64,000 nucleotides of DNA from Sphingobium lactosutens DS20 (GCF_000445105.1 NZ_ATDP01000076.1:1-64000); one strand, 5' to 3'. Shown: positions 29,894-37,984, numbered from the stretch's first letter. Notes: generated by a model from the letters alone, not told the origin. A program made the numbers and translations.

Positions 29894-30879
29894 GCGCGGC
29901 CCTGCTGGTGCGAGTGCTTCGAAATCCGGCCGCTGCCGAGCATCTGGACGCGGCCCAGTGGAACGGCCTGATCGCGGCGGCGAAGGCGGAGCGGCTGATC
30001 GCGACATTGGCGTGGCGTGTGGAGGGGGTGCGCTTGCCAGAAACCGTCCAGCCGATCCTGCGCGACGCGCGCATGGATGCGGCACGGGAAGCGCGGCAAG
30101 CGCTTTGGGAGGCGGATCGCGCGGCGGCGGCGCTTGCGCCGATCGGCGTGCGGATGGTGGTGCTCAAAGGCACGGCCTATGCCGCCGCCGGACTGTCGGC
30201 GGGGCAGGGGCGTTTCATCGGCGACCTTGATATTCTGGTGCCACGCCCGGCGATGGGGCAGGTCGAGCGGGCATTGATGGCGGCAGGGTGGGAATGGGTG
30301 AAGGAAGACGCCTATGACGACGCCTATTATCGGCAGTGGATGCACGAATTGCCGCCGATGATCCATGTCGAGCGCGACCGGATGATCGACGTGCATCACA
30401 CCATATTGCCGCTGACGGCGCGGCCTAAGCCCGATGCCGATGCCCTACTGGCCGACGCGGTGCCGGCGGGGGAGAATGTCTGGACGCTGTCGCCCGAAGA
30501 CCGGGTGATCCACGCCGCCGCGCATATGCTGGCCGATGGCGATTTGCAGGGCGGATTGCGCAACCTGTGGGATATTCATTGTCTGCTTGAAGATGTCGAT
30601 CCCGTCGCGCTTGATCGACGGGCGGTTCGCCATGGCTTGCGGCGGCATGTGGCTCAGGCGCAGCGACTGGCTGGCGCATTATATGGCGGCGGCGGGGCGC
30701 TGACGCCGTGGGACCGTATCGTCCGTGCCCGCCTGCTCGCCCGCGACGGCTGGGGGCGGGAGACGCGCAAGCTGCTGGTCTTCGCCTTTTACCTGCGTTC
30801 GCACTGGCTGCGGATGCCGCCGCTGATGCTGGCGCGGCATTTATGGACCAAGTGGCGCAAGGGTCATCGACCGCGCTAG
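29890..30879 (+). CDS. NTP_transf_5-type nucleotidyltransferase
   Basis: A 329-residue protein of the uncharacterised nucleotidyltransferase-like family. The Pol-beta-type core is visible: Lys93 (VVLKGTAY), the metal-binding Asp112 and Asp114 in GDLDILV, and a later Asp167 in IDVHHTI. A helical C-terminal half includes DRVIHAAAHMLADGD. ATG 29890 overlaps the HprK-like stop (ATGA). The three genes PqqD-like, HprK-like and this one move as a unit. Genes of this family also sit in some lasso-peptide loci. Its 3' end overlaps the convergent TetR gene by four bases. Confidence 0.85.
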   Translation: MSAALLVRVLRNPAAAEHLDAAQWNGLIAAAKAERLIATLAWRVEGVRLPETVQPILRDARMDAAREARQALWEADRAAAALAPIGVRMVVLKGTAYAAAGLSAGQGRFIGDLDILVPRPAMGQVERALMAAGWEWVKEDAYDDAYYRQWMHELPPMIHVERDRMIDVHHTILPLTARPKPDADALLADAVPAGENVWTLSPEDRVIHAAAHMLADGDLQGGLRNLWDIHCLLEDVDPVALDRRAVRHGLRRHVAQAQRLAGALYGGGGALTPWDRIVRARLLARDGWGRETRKLLVFAFYLRSHWLRMPPLMLARHLWTKWRKGHRPR

Positions 30880-31475
30880 GCGGGCGTCGGCGCCAGCATT
30901 GCCCGGATCGCCAGGGCGGCCATGTCTGCGACGGCGGCCAGGCGCTCGGGCGGATGGCCCGCGCGCGCATCGGCGGACATGCCGGACATGACCGCCGCGA
31001 CATAGTCCGCGACCACGTCCGCCTTTTGCGGATGGGTGCAGGCGATGAAGTCGCGGATGCGCCCGCGCCCCAAATCCAGCCAGTTCCGCGCGCGGCAGGC
31101 GGCATCGCGATCGGCGCTGCGCGCGCCCTCCAGCACCAGGCATCCCGCCATCTGGGGATCGGCAGCATAGATATGCGCGGCCTCGCGCAGCAATTGGGGC
31201 AGCGTGACGGCGGGATCGGCGCCCGGCTGCATCAGCGCATGGAGCGGCGCCGCCGCGGCATCATAGCGGGCCAGCACTTCGTCATAGAGCGCCGCCTTGC
31301 AGCCGAAAGCGGCGTAGAGGCTGGGCGGATTGATCCCCATCGCTTCGGCCAGAGCCGCGACGCCGACCCCTTCATAGCCATGGGCGTGAAACAAGGATCG
31401 CGCCGTTTCCAGCGCCGCTTCCCGGTCGAACGCGCGGGGGCGACCACGCTTGCGGATTTTTTCTGTATCAACCAC
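30876..31475 (-). CDS. TetR-family transcriptional regulator
   Basis: A 199-residue repressor-type protein. The N-terminal helix-turn-helix is clear: GRPRAFDREAALETARSLFH, then GVAALAEAMGINPPSLYAAF. The C-terminal ligand-binding domain has no recognisable ligand signature. It is divergent from an SDR gene with a 72-bp intergenic region containing an imperfect inverted repeat, the usual arrangement for a local regulator and its target. Confidence 0.92.
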   Translation of the reverse strand: MVDTEKIRKRGRPRAFDREAALETARSLFHAHGYEGVGVAALAEAMGINPPSLYAAFGCKAALYDEVLARYDAAAAPLHALMQPGADPAVTLPQLLREAAHIYAADPQMAGCLVLEGARSADRDAACRARNWLDLGRGRIRDFIACTHPQKADVVADYVAAVMSGMSADARAGHPPERLAAVADMAALAIRAMLAPTPA

Positions 31476-31508
31476 TATAATAATCCTTGAACCCTGATTT
31501 CCTCATTT

Positions 31509-31528
31509 TATATAGCGGTCGGTACATA
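31509..31528. promoter_or_regulatory. Candidate TetR operator
   Basis: A 20-bp imperfect inverted repeat (TATATAGCGG followed by TCGGTACATA, 7 of 10 positions complementary) lies between the divergent TetR and SDR genes, 19 bp upstream of the SDR start. The position and shape fit a TetR operator controlling one or both genes. Confidence 0.45.
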
Positions 31529-31547
31529 ATTCTCAAGGATGACCGAC

Positions 31548-32261
31548 ATGACTGACCTGACTTCCAAAAAGACCCTGATCATCGGCGGCAGCCGTGGCAT
31601 TGGCGCGGCGATCGTGCGGCGTTTCGTTCAGGATGGGGCGCAGGTCGCCTTTACCTATTCCGGGTCGCATGACGCCGCACAGGCGCTGAGCCAGGAAACC
31701 GGGGCGAGCGCGATCCGGTCCGACGCGGCCGACCGGCAGCAGGTGATCGATGTGGTGGCGCAGCAGGGGCCGCTCGATATCTTGGTAGTCAATGCCGGCG
31801 TCGCGATGATCGGCGATCCGCTGACATTCGATCCTGATGCCGTCGACCGGATGATCGATATCAATGTGCGCGCGCCCTATCATGCCGCGGTCGAGGCGGC
31901 GCGGACCATGGCGGATGGCGGGCGCATCATCGTCATCGGATCGGTCAATGGCGACGCGGTGCCCTTCGCCGGGGCGGCGGCCTATGCGATGACCAAATCC
32001 GCTTTGCAGGGCATGGCGCGCGGGCTGGCGCGGGATTTGGGCGATCGCGGCATCACCGTCAATGTCGTCCAGCCAGGCCCGGTCGATACCGACATGAATC
32101 CTGCGGACGGTGAGATCGCAGCCATGGTCATGCCGTTCATGGCGATCAAGCGCTATGGCAAGGCGGACGAAATTGCCGGACTGACCGCCTTTCTGGCTGG
32201 CCCGGAGGCCGCCTATGCCACCGGCGCGATGCACACGATCGACGGCGGCTTCGGCGCCTGA
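31548..32261 (+). CDS. SDR-family oxidoreductase
   Basis: A 237-residue classical short-chain dehydrogenase/reductase. It has the cofactor motif GGSRGIG (TGxxxGxG variant), NAG in LVVNAGVAM, the active-site Ser (VIGSVNG) with Tyr and Lys (AAYAMTKSALQG), and the C-terminal DGGFGA. The substrate is unknown. ATG 31548 has AAGGA eight bases upstream; the ATG at 31539 lacks a site, so the shorter start is preferred. It is likely controlled by the divergent TetR. Confidence 0.93.
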   Translation: MTDLTSKKTLIIGGSRGIGAAIVRRFVQDGAQVAFTYSGSHDAAQALSQETGASAIRSDAADRQQVIDVVAQQGPLDILVVNAGVAMIGDPLTFDPDAVDRMIDINVRAPYHAAVEAARTMADGGRIIVIGSVNGDAVPFAGAAAYAMTKSALQGMARGLARDLGDRGITVNVVQPGPVDTDMNPADGEIAAMVMPFMAIKRYGKADEIAGLTAFLAGPEAAYATGAMHTIDGGFGA

Positions 32262-32296
32262 TGCGCGCGGGGCGCCGGTTGCGGCGCCCCGGTTCG

Positions 32297-33658
32297 TCAC
32301 GATTTCTTCAATATGTCGAGCGCCAAGACCGTCATCGCCTCGCTGGCGGTGGCGATGACCTTGTCGGCCTGGGGCGCCCAGAAGGGGCTGTGGAGCGATG
32401 GCAGGCTGATCTGCCCGGCCTTGGCCGCGGCCATCTTGTCGGCCGGCACGCCGCCGACCCAGAAGATGAAGCTCTTGATCGACTTGTCGGCGCGGTAGAA
32501 GCGGCCGAAATCCTCGCCCCCCATGACCGCACTGGTTTGGACGACGCGCCCTTCGGGAAAATTCGCCTTGAGCAGGCCCGCCATCTCCTCGGCAAATTCA
32601 GGCGGGTTGTAGGTGGAAGGGGTGAATTCGTCCTTGACGCTCACCACCGGCATCTTGTCGTCGGGCATGCCGGCGGCGATCGCTTCGCCGCGCGCCACTC
32701 GCTTGATCCCGTCGATCAGCTTCTGCCGGGTTTCGTCGGAATAGCTGCGCACGGTCAGCAGCAGCTTGGCTTCGTCGGGGATGATATTATGCTTGGCCCC
32801 GGCCTGGAAACTGCCGACCGTCACCACGGCGGGGTCCTGCGGGTCCTGTTCGCGGCTGACCAAAGTCTGGAGCGTGCCGACGATGCGCGATCCCAGCACG
32901 ATCGGGTCCTTGGCGGTCTGCGGGTAGGCGCCATGGCCGCCCACGCCCTTCACATCGATGTCGACGCTGTCGACATTGGCCAGCGCATAGCCGGGCGTAT
33001 AGCCGATGACACCCGCTTCCAGATTGGCCGCATCATGGAAGGCGAGCGCATGGGTGGGGCGGGGGAAGCGGGTATAGAGCCCGTCCTCCAGCATGTCGCG
33101 CGCGCCTTTCCCCACTTCCTCGGCCGGCTGGAGGATCATGACCAGCGTGCCCTTCCAGTCATCCTTGCGCGCGGCGAGCAGCTTGGCGGTTTCGATGAAG
33201 GCGGTCATGTGCGTGTCATGGCCGCAGGCGTGCATCACGCCGGTTTCGACGCCCTCGGGCGTCTTGGTGCGGACCTTTGATGCGAAATCGAGGCCCGTCT
33301 GTTCGACCACGGGCAGGCCATCCATGTCGGCGCGGATCAGCAGCGTGGGGCCGGTGCCATTCTTCATCACCGCGACGACGCCGGTGCCGCCGACCTTTTC
33401 GGTCACGTCATATTTAAGGGCCTTCAGCCGCTTGGCGAGCTTGGCGGCGGTATTGACTTCCTTTAGCGACAATTCGGGATTGGCGTGCAGATCGCGATAG
33501 AGCGCCATCATGGCGTCTATATCCCTGGCGACGGCCGCACCGATCGCGCTTTGGGCGGGCGGTGTCGCGGGGGCGGCTGTGGTGGCTGGACTGGTCTGAG
33601 CGGCGGCGGCGGACGTGAAGCTGGCAACGGCCAACAGGGCCGCGAGCGTGTGGCGCAT
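32297..33658 (-). CDS. Exported M20 family amidohydrolase
   Basis: A 453-residue zinc amidohydrolase of the hippuricase/IAA-amino-acid-hydrolase type. It hydrolyses N-acyl amino acids or similar amides; the substrate is not known. ATG 33658 gives a signal peptide (MRHTLAALLAVASFTSAAAA), and GGGAG lies upstream. Motifs are MHACGHDTHM (metal-binding Cys, His), MILQPAEEVGKGARDML (catalytic Glu-Glu) and MGGEDFGRF. A long Ala/Pro/Thr-rich linker follows the signal. It stands alone, with a large regulatory-looking gap upstream. Confidence 0.93.
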   Translation of the reverse strand: MRHTLAALLAVASFTSAAAAQTSPATTAAPATPPAQSAIGAAVARDIDAMMALYRDLHANPELSLKEVNTAAKLAKRLKALKYDVTEKVGGTGVVAVMKNGTGPTLLIRADMDGLPVVEQTGLDFASKVRTKTPEGVETGVMHACGHDTHMTAFIETAKLLAARKDDWKGTLVMILQPAEEVGKGARDMLEDGLYTRFPRPTHALAFHDAANLEAGVIGYTPGYALANVDSVDIDVKGVGGHGAYPQTAKDPIVLGSRIVGTLQTLVSREQDPQDPAVVTVGSFQAGAKHNIIPDEAKLLLTVRSYSDETRQKLIDGIKRVARGEAIAAGMPDDKMPVVSVKDEFTPSTYNPPEFAEEMAGLLKANFPEGRVVQTSAVMGGEDFGRFYRADKSIKSFIFWVGGVPADKMAAAKAGQISLPSLHSPFWAPQADKVIATASEAMTVLALDILKKS

Positions 33659-33816
33659 GATCAAAATCTCCCTTGCTGGCGCGCAGCATAAGGGCAATTT
33701 GGCGCGGTTGAAGAGCCAAGTTTTCGTCGCCGCCAATTGGCCGGCCGACCGGCGGGTGCGAGTCCTGTCCCAGCGCAAAGCCGCAGGGCAAAGTTCACAC
33801 CATTCTGCGCCTTGAA

Positions 33817-33882
33817 GCGACCACAAGGCGACGGCGAAGCGACCATGAGGCGACACCGAAGCGACACCATAGCGACAGGCGG
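33817..33882. repeat. Six-unit 11-bp tandem array (GCGAC + 6)
   Basis: GCGAC recurs at 33817, 33828, 33839, 33850, 33861 and 33872, exactly 11 bp apart, with a variable six-base remainder that is usually purine-rich at its end. The constant core with variable spacer and helical phasing looks more like an array of protein-binding half-sites than slipped microsatellite DNA. It begins 159 bp upstream of the M20 amidohydrolase start. Confidence 0.8.
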
Positions 33883-33961
33883 CGGGGCAGCGCAGGAGGT
33901 TTTAGGTGGGACAGAGCGCGCCGATATGGGCAGGATGGTCATCCATGAGGATAGATCAGGA

Positions 33962-33985
33962 AAAATCCTATTTTGGAAGGATTTT
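33962..33985. terminator. A/T-rich hairpin
   Basis: An 8-bp perfect stem (AAAATCCT/AGGATTTT) closes an 8-base loop. The A-rich left arm gives a T-run when read on the minus strand, so this could terminate transcripts coming from bdhA, 234 bp away. Confidence 0.4.
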
Positions 33986-34027
33986 CTGCCGAACCGATTA
34001 TTATCCCGCTGACAAGAAAGTAGCGGG

Positions 34028-34051
34028 ACCCCGGCTCAAGGCCGGGGTGAC
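34028..34051. repeat. REP-like palindrome, TCAAG-loop family
   Basis: An 8-bp stem (ACCCCGGC/GCCGGGGT) closes the loop TCAAG and is followed by GAC. The copy at 44721 has the same loop and trailing GAC with a different stem, so the family keeps structure more than sequence. Confidence 0.6.
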
Positions 34052-34218
34052 GCGAGCGGGGAGGGGAGAAGGTCGCGCGCTTTGGTGGAACTTTGGGCGT
34101 CACGTCGCCCTGGGCTTGCCCCGGGGTCACGCTGTCGTGATAAACACTTCCTGTCGTAGGAGGCGGTGGTTGGGTTTACAGCATGGCGGATCGCGCTGTG
34201 GAACGCTGACGCCTGATC

Positions 34219-35010
34219 CTATTGCGCGGTCCAGCCGCCGTCGATCGACAGGTTCGCGCCGGTGACTTGCGCGGCGGCGTCGCTGCAAAGATAGAGGGCG
34301 GTGGCGGCGACCTGTTCTGCGGTGACGAATTCCTTGGTCGGTTGCCCCGCGAGCAGCACGTCGTTCATCACCTGCTCGCGCGTCATGTTCCGCGCCTTCA
34401 TCGTGTCGGGAATCTGATTTTCCACGAGCGGGGTCCAGACATAGCCGGGCGAAATGCAATTGGCGGTGACGCCGAAGGTCGCGACTTCCAGCGCCACCGT
34501 CTTGGTAAAGCCCGCAAGGCCGTGCTTGGCGGTCACATAGGCGCTTTTATACGGGGAGGCGACCAGCGAATGGGCGGAGGCCGTCTGGATGATCCGGCCC
34601 CATTTCTTTTCCTTCATATAGGGCACGGCGAGGCGCGTCGTGTGGAAGGCGGCGTTGAGGTTGAGCGCGATGATAAGATCCCATTTGTCGAGCGGGAACT
34701 CCTCGACCGGGGCGACATGCTGCATGCCGGCATTGTTGATGAGAATGTCCACTCCGCCAAAGGCGTCGGCAGCGTCCTTCATCATCGCCTCGATCTGGTC
34801 GACCTTGGTGAGATCATGGCCCGAATAGAGCGCCTTGGCGCCGGACAGGTTTTCCAGTCCCTGCCGTTCCTTCTCTATCGCATCTGCGTCGCCGAAGCCG
34901 TTGATGACGATGTTCGCGCCTTCGCCGGCCAGCGCCTTGGCATAAGCAAGGCCGATGCCGGAGGTCGATCCGGTGATCAGGGCCGTCTTGCCAGTGAGGA
35001 ACTTGCTCAT
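34219..35010 (-). CDS. 3-hydroxybutyrate dehydrogenase (SDR)
   Basis: A 263-residue SDR that fits D-3-hydroxybutyrate dehydrogenase (BdhA type), which interconverts 3-hydroxybutyrate and acetoacetate with NAD in PHB and ketone metabolism. Motifs are TGSTSGIG, NNAGMQHVAPVEEFP (a hallmark of BDH), the Ser-Tyr-Lys set (TASAHSLVASPYKSAYVTAK), and ISPGYVWTPLVENQI. ATG 35010 is chosen because it overlaps the upstream patatin stop (ATGA); a longer reading runs through that gene. The coupling to a patatin supports a lipid or PHB-related role. Confidence 0.88.
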   Translation of the reverse strand: MSKFLTGKTALITGSTSGIGLAYAKALAGEGANIVINGFGDADAIEKERQGLENLSGAKALYSGHDLTKVDQIEAMMKDAADAFGGVDILINNAGMQHVAPVEEFPLDKWDLIIALNLNAAFHTTRLAVPYMKEKKWGRIIQTASAHSLVASPYKSAYVTAKHGLAGFTKTVALEVATFGVTANCISPGYVWTPLVENQIPDTMKARNMTREQVMNDVLLAGQPTKEFVTAEQVAATALYLCSDAAAQVTGANLSIDGGWTAQ

Positions 35011-36200
35011 GCCGTCTTCTCCTTGAGGTGATCGGGTGCGTCGAGATCGAAGGTCGCGCTTTTGCCGTCGAGGATGTTGCGGGCGATGAGGTCGCCCTTG
35101 TGCATGACTTCCTCCACCGCCTCGCGGCCCTGGCTCCAATGGTCGAGCATGGTCGAGCGGGAAAATTCGAAATCCTTGGCGCCGCTTTCCCAGTTGCGCG
35201 ACCGGTAGATGAGGTGGACGATATTGACCGACCCCTGGTCCAGACATTGGCGCAGCGACTGGGCTTCGGCTGAATTCTGAAGGTCGGGCGGCAGTTTCTT
35301 GAGCAGCGCCTCGATCGCGCCATGTTCGCGGCGCAGCCGCAGATACTGATCCGTCACCTGGCGGGTGCGGCTGCTATACTGAATGTCTTTCATGCGCGAA
35401 TAGACATCGGTCATCTGCCGCGGCATCGGCCCTTCGGCCGGGAACAGATCGACCTGGAAAACCAGCATGTCTTCGGTCTGGTGGGTGAGGACATGGGCGA
35501 GCGGCGTGTTGGAGACGATGCCGCCATCCCAATACCAGCGCCCGTCAATCTCGATCGGGGGCAGGCCGGGTGGCAGCGCGCCAGAGGCCATGATGTGGCG
35601 CGCGTCGATCCGCGTATTGCCGCCCGGTCCGCGCGTATCCCAATAGGCAAAATTGCCGCTTTCGACGTCGACCGCGCCGACCGACAGCCGCACCGGCCCG
35701 TCGTTGAGCAGGTCCCAGTCGACGCAGGCGTCCAGCATGTCCTTGAGCGGCGCGCTGTCATAGAAGCTGATCGCGCCGGGCGATCCTTCGGGCATCAGCG
35801 TCGCTGGCCACAGGCGCGGGCGGAACATGCCGGGCACGCCGAAGCTGGCGACTGTGGCGGCCGCGCCCAGATGCGCGACTTCGCGGATCTGGTCGATATC
35901 GGGCAGGATGACGTTGGGCATGCCGCCCGACACGGTGTACCAGAATTTCTTGAGGCGGCTGAGCCGGCGATGCGGTTCGCTGCCCGCGATGATGGCGGCG
36001 TTGACCGCGCCGATGGAAATGCCCGCGACCCAGCTGATGTCGATGCCCAGTTCATCGAGCCGTTCGAACACCCCGGACTGGAAAGACCCGAGCGCCCCCC
36101 CGCCCTGAAGCAGCAACGCGATTTCGCGCGGCAAAGAGAGGGACGTGCGCGCGCGGCGGTGCGGACGGGGCTGTGCAGCCGTGGGTTCTATGTCTGCCAT
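35007..36200 (-). CDS. Patatin-like phospholipase with DUF3734 C-terminus
   Basis: A 397-residue cytoplasmic acyl hydrolase. The patatin catalytic dyad is Ser62 in GISIG and an Asp in the DGGIVSN motif; the oxyanion loop is LLQGGGALGSFQ. The C-terminal roughly 100 residues match the DUF3734 extension. ATG 36200 is preferred over 36221 because a plausible minus-strand promoter (TTGGAA, 16 bp, TATATT) ends just before it. It is cotranscribed with the 3-hydroxybutyrate dehydrogenase by an ATGA overlap. It could hydrolyse lipids or polyester-type storage; neither is proven. Confidence 0.88.
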   Translation of the reverse strand: MADIEPTAAQPRPHRRARTSLSLPREIALLLQGGGALGSFQSGVFERLDELGIDISWVAGISIGAVNAAIIAGSEPHRRLSRLKKFWYTVSGGMPNVILPDIDQIREVAHLGAAATVASFGVPGMFRPRLWPATLMPEGSPGAISFYDSAPLKDMLDACVDWDLLNDGPVRLSVGAVDVESGNFAYWDTRGPGGNTRIDARHIMASGALPPGLPPIEIDGRWYWDGGIVSNTPLAHVLTHQTEDMLVFQVDLFPAEGPMPRQMTDVYSRMKDIQYSSRTRQVTDQYLRLRREHGAIEALLKKLPPDLQNSAEAQSLRQCLDQGSVNIVHLIYRSRNWESGAKDFEFSRSTMLDHWSQGREAVEEVMHKGDLIARNILDGKSATFDLDAPDHLKEKTA

Positions 36201-36348
36201 GTCGCAGTGCAATATAGGCATTGCAGCGCACGTTCCAACTCAATGTCTTGCAAGAAAGCAGCCTGTCGGCGCAACCTTCGCGAATACCGGCGGTTTTCGC
36301 GCAACGGCACTTCGCGTAAGCGATGACGCGGGCAACAGGGAGGACGCG

Positions 36349-37224
36349 ATGCGGCTGGACGACGAACAGGAAAGCAGTCATTTCGAGGTGCAGGACGGGC
36401 GCGGCGGCGGCGGATTTGGCGGCGGCGGGCTGGGCATGTTGCTGCCGCTGATCGGCAGCCGCTTTGGCTGCGGCGGCATCGTCGTCGTGCTGGTCATCAT
36501 GGTCGTCATGGGGATGAATCCATTGAGCCTGCTGGGCGGCGGCGGTGGTGGCGGGCAGCAGGTGCAGACCGAGCGGCCTTCACTTTCGGAACTGACCGAT
36601 GTGCAGCGCACGTCGCTCAAGGTGTTGGGATCGACCGAGCGGCGCTGGGCCGACATCTTCCGGGCGCAGGGGCAGACCTATCAGCCGCCGACGCTGGTCT
36701 TCTACAGCCAGAATGGCCAGTCGGGTTGCGGCGCGGCGATGTCGGCCATGGGGCCTTTCTATTGCCCGGCCGACCAGCGCATCTATCTCGACACCGATTT
36801 CTTCCGCGAGATGGAAACGCGGTTCAACGCGCCGGGCGATTTCCCGATCGGCTATATCATCGCGCATGAGGTGGGCCATCATATCCAGACCATCACCGGC
36901 GAGGCCGACCGCATCCGCAAGGCGCAGCAGCGCGTGTCGGAAGCGCAGGGCAACGCCCTTCAGGTGAAGATGGAGTTGCAGGCGGACTGCTATGCCGGCG
37001 TCTGGGCGGCGCGCGATGAAAATCTGATGGAGCCGGGCGACCTGGAAGAAGGAATGCGCGCGGCGGAGGCGATTGGCGACGATACGTTGCAGAAAGCGGC
37101 CGGGCGGCGGCCGGTGCCCGAAAGCTTCACCCATGGGTCGAGCGCCCAGCGCATGGAGTGGCTGCGCAAGGGGCTGAGCACCGGCGATCCGGCGCAATGC
37201 GATACGTTCGGCGGTGCGATCTGA
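36349..37224 (+). CDS. YpfJ-type neutral zinc metallopeptidase
   Basis: A 291-residue membrane-anchored protein of the zinc-metallopeptidase YpfJ family. A Gly-rich N-terminus precedes one hydrophobic helix (IVVVLVIMVVMG near 44-56). The peptidase domain has HEVGHH at 173-178 (zinc ligands His173 and His177, catalytic Glu174) and a downstream ELQADCYAGVW that supplies the third ligand. Four cysteines (CGAAM, YCPAD, DCYAG, QCDTF) may form disulfides. The start has AGGGAGG upstream. The physiological substrate is unknown. Confidence 0.93.
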   Translation: MRLDDEQESSHFEVQDGRGGGGFGGGGLGMLLPLIGSRFGCGGIVVVLVIMVVMGMNPLSLLGGGGGGGQQVQTERPSLSELTDVQRTSLKVLGSTERRWADIFRAQGQTYQPPTLVFYSQNGQSGCGAAMSAMGPFYCPADQRIYLDTDFFREMETRFNAPGDFPIGYIIAHEVGHHIQTITGEADRIRKAQQRVSEAQGNALQVKMELQADCYAGVWAARDENLMEPGDLEEGMRAAEAIGDDTLQKAAGRRPVPESFTHGSSAQRMEWLRKGLSTGDPAQCDTFGGAI

Positions 37225-37268
37225 GTTGTCGCGCTTGGCGCGGGTGTCAGAATGACGGAGCCGGGGCG

Positions 37269-37637
37269 TCAATATTCCGCGTTGGGCGATCCGGCCGGCG
37301 CCTGTTGCGGCGTGGAATAGGGGTTTGCCCCGCCGTTAGCCGATGAGGATGCCGAAGGAAGGCCCTGGCCGGGGGACAGCATCGGCTGGCCCGCTCCGGG
37401 CAGGGGTTCCCCCGCCATGGGCGCGGACGCCGCAAAGTCGGCAGGGGCAGGGGGCGGCGCAGGCGGTGTTTGAACGACGCTTGGCGCGGCGACAGGTGGC
37501 TGGGTGGAAGACGTGACTGGCGCCGAGGTGGCCTGCTCCTCAGGCGCGTCCGGCGTGGCCGGCAGGAAATTCTGCACGGCCATGACGACCAATGGCGCGG
37601 CGACCAGCGTGGCGATGGCAAAGCTGCGATACATCAT
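37269..37637 (-). CDS. Pro/Ala-rich single-pass membrane protein
   Basis: A 122-residue protein with an N-terminal helix (FAIATLVAAPLVVMAVQNFL) followed by a low-complexity Pro/Ala/Ser region. It is either anchored or has an uncleaved signal. No family is recognised. A short C-terminal tail (SSANGGANPYSTPQQAPAGS) is Gly/Asn/Pro-rich. It is convergent with the YpfJ gene. Coding is plausible, but the low-complexity sequence lowers confidence. Confidence 0.55.
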   Translation of the reverse strand: MMYRSFAIATLVAAPLVVMAVQNFLPATPDAPEEQATSAPVTSSTQPPVAAPSVVQTPPAPPPAPADFAASAPMAGEPLPGAGQPMLSPGQGLPSASSSANGGANPYSTPQQAPAGSPNAEY

Positions 37638-37710
37638 GAGGGCGGCACTCCGGTTCCAAGCCCGAATGAGACGCCATTATGCCGGCCAGACCGTAACCGA
37701 AAGCTTAAAC

Positions 37711-37902
37711 TTAATGTCGATCAAGTTTTCCGAGCAAGGCCATCATGTCATCCGGCAGGGCGTCGCGAGGCGGCTTATAGGTTGACCGCAGCGCTTTCCC
37801 GACGCCTTCATAGGGCGCGGGCAGGCTGACCGTGACGATGCGGCCGAGTTCGCCGTCTCGTCCCAATGCCGGTTGGCCAGTCATTTTGCGCTGCATCTCC
37901 AT
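37711..37902 (-). CDS. Short hypothetical protein
   Basis: A 63-residue frame from ATG 37902. The sequence has ordinary amino-acid composition (LGRIVTVSLPAPYEGVGKAL, then PRDALPDDMMALLGKLD). A TTG at 37977 would add 25 residues (ADEFQKLLRASPVSHP) but would leave only 7 bp to glnE, which is divergent. No ribosome-binding site is clear for either start. I do not recognise the family, and it could be spurious. Confidence 0.45.
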   Translation of the reverse strand: MEMQRKMTGQPALGRDGELGRIVTVSLPAPYEGVGKALRSTYKPPRDALPDDMMALLGKLDRH

Positions 37903-37984
37903 GGGGTGGGAAACGGGCGAGGCGCGCAAAAGTTTCTGGAATTCATCCGCTTTGCGCGCGATAGCCCCGCCCGACAAGGAGAAG

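Larger units (their letters stand above)
33659..34218. other. 560-bp gene-free region with tandem array and hairpins
   Basis: No convincing gene in either strand. It holds an 11-bp tandem array (33817-33882), a hairpin at 33962-33985 (AAAATCCT/AGGATTTT), a 6-bp stem CCCGCT/AGCGGG at 34005-34027, and a REP-like palindrome at 34028-34048. It lies upstream of the M20 amidohydrolase and downstream of bdhA, both on the minus strand. Confidence 0.75.

Noticed and set aside
33817..33882. CRISPR array
   Set aside because: The repeat core is only 5 bp with an 11-bp period; no Cas genes or spacers of usual length occur.
36145..36348. 68-codon N-terminal extension of the YpfJ-like protein
   Set aside because: The ATG at 36349 has a strong AGGGAGG, and the extension overlaps the opposite patatin promoter and start.
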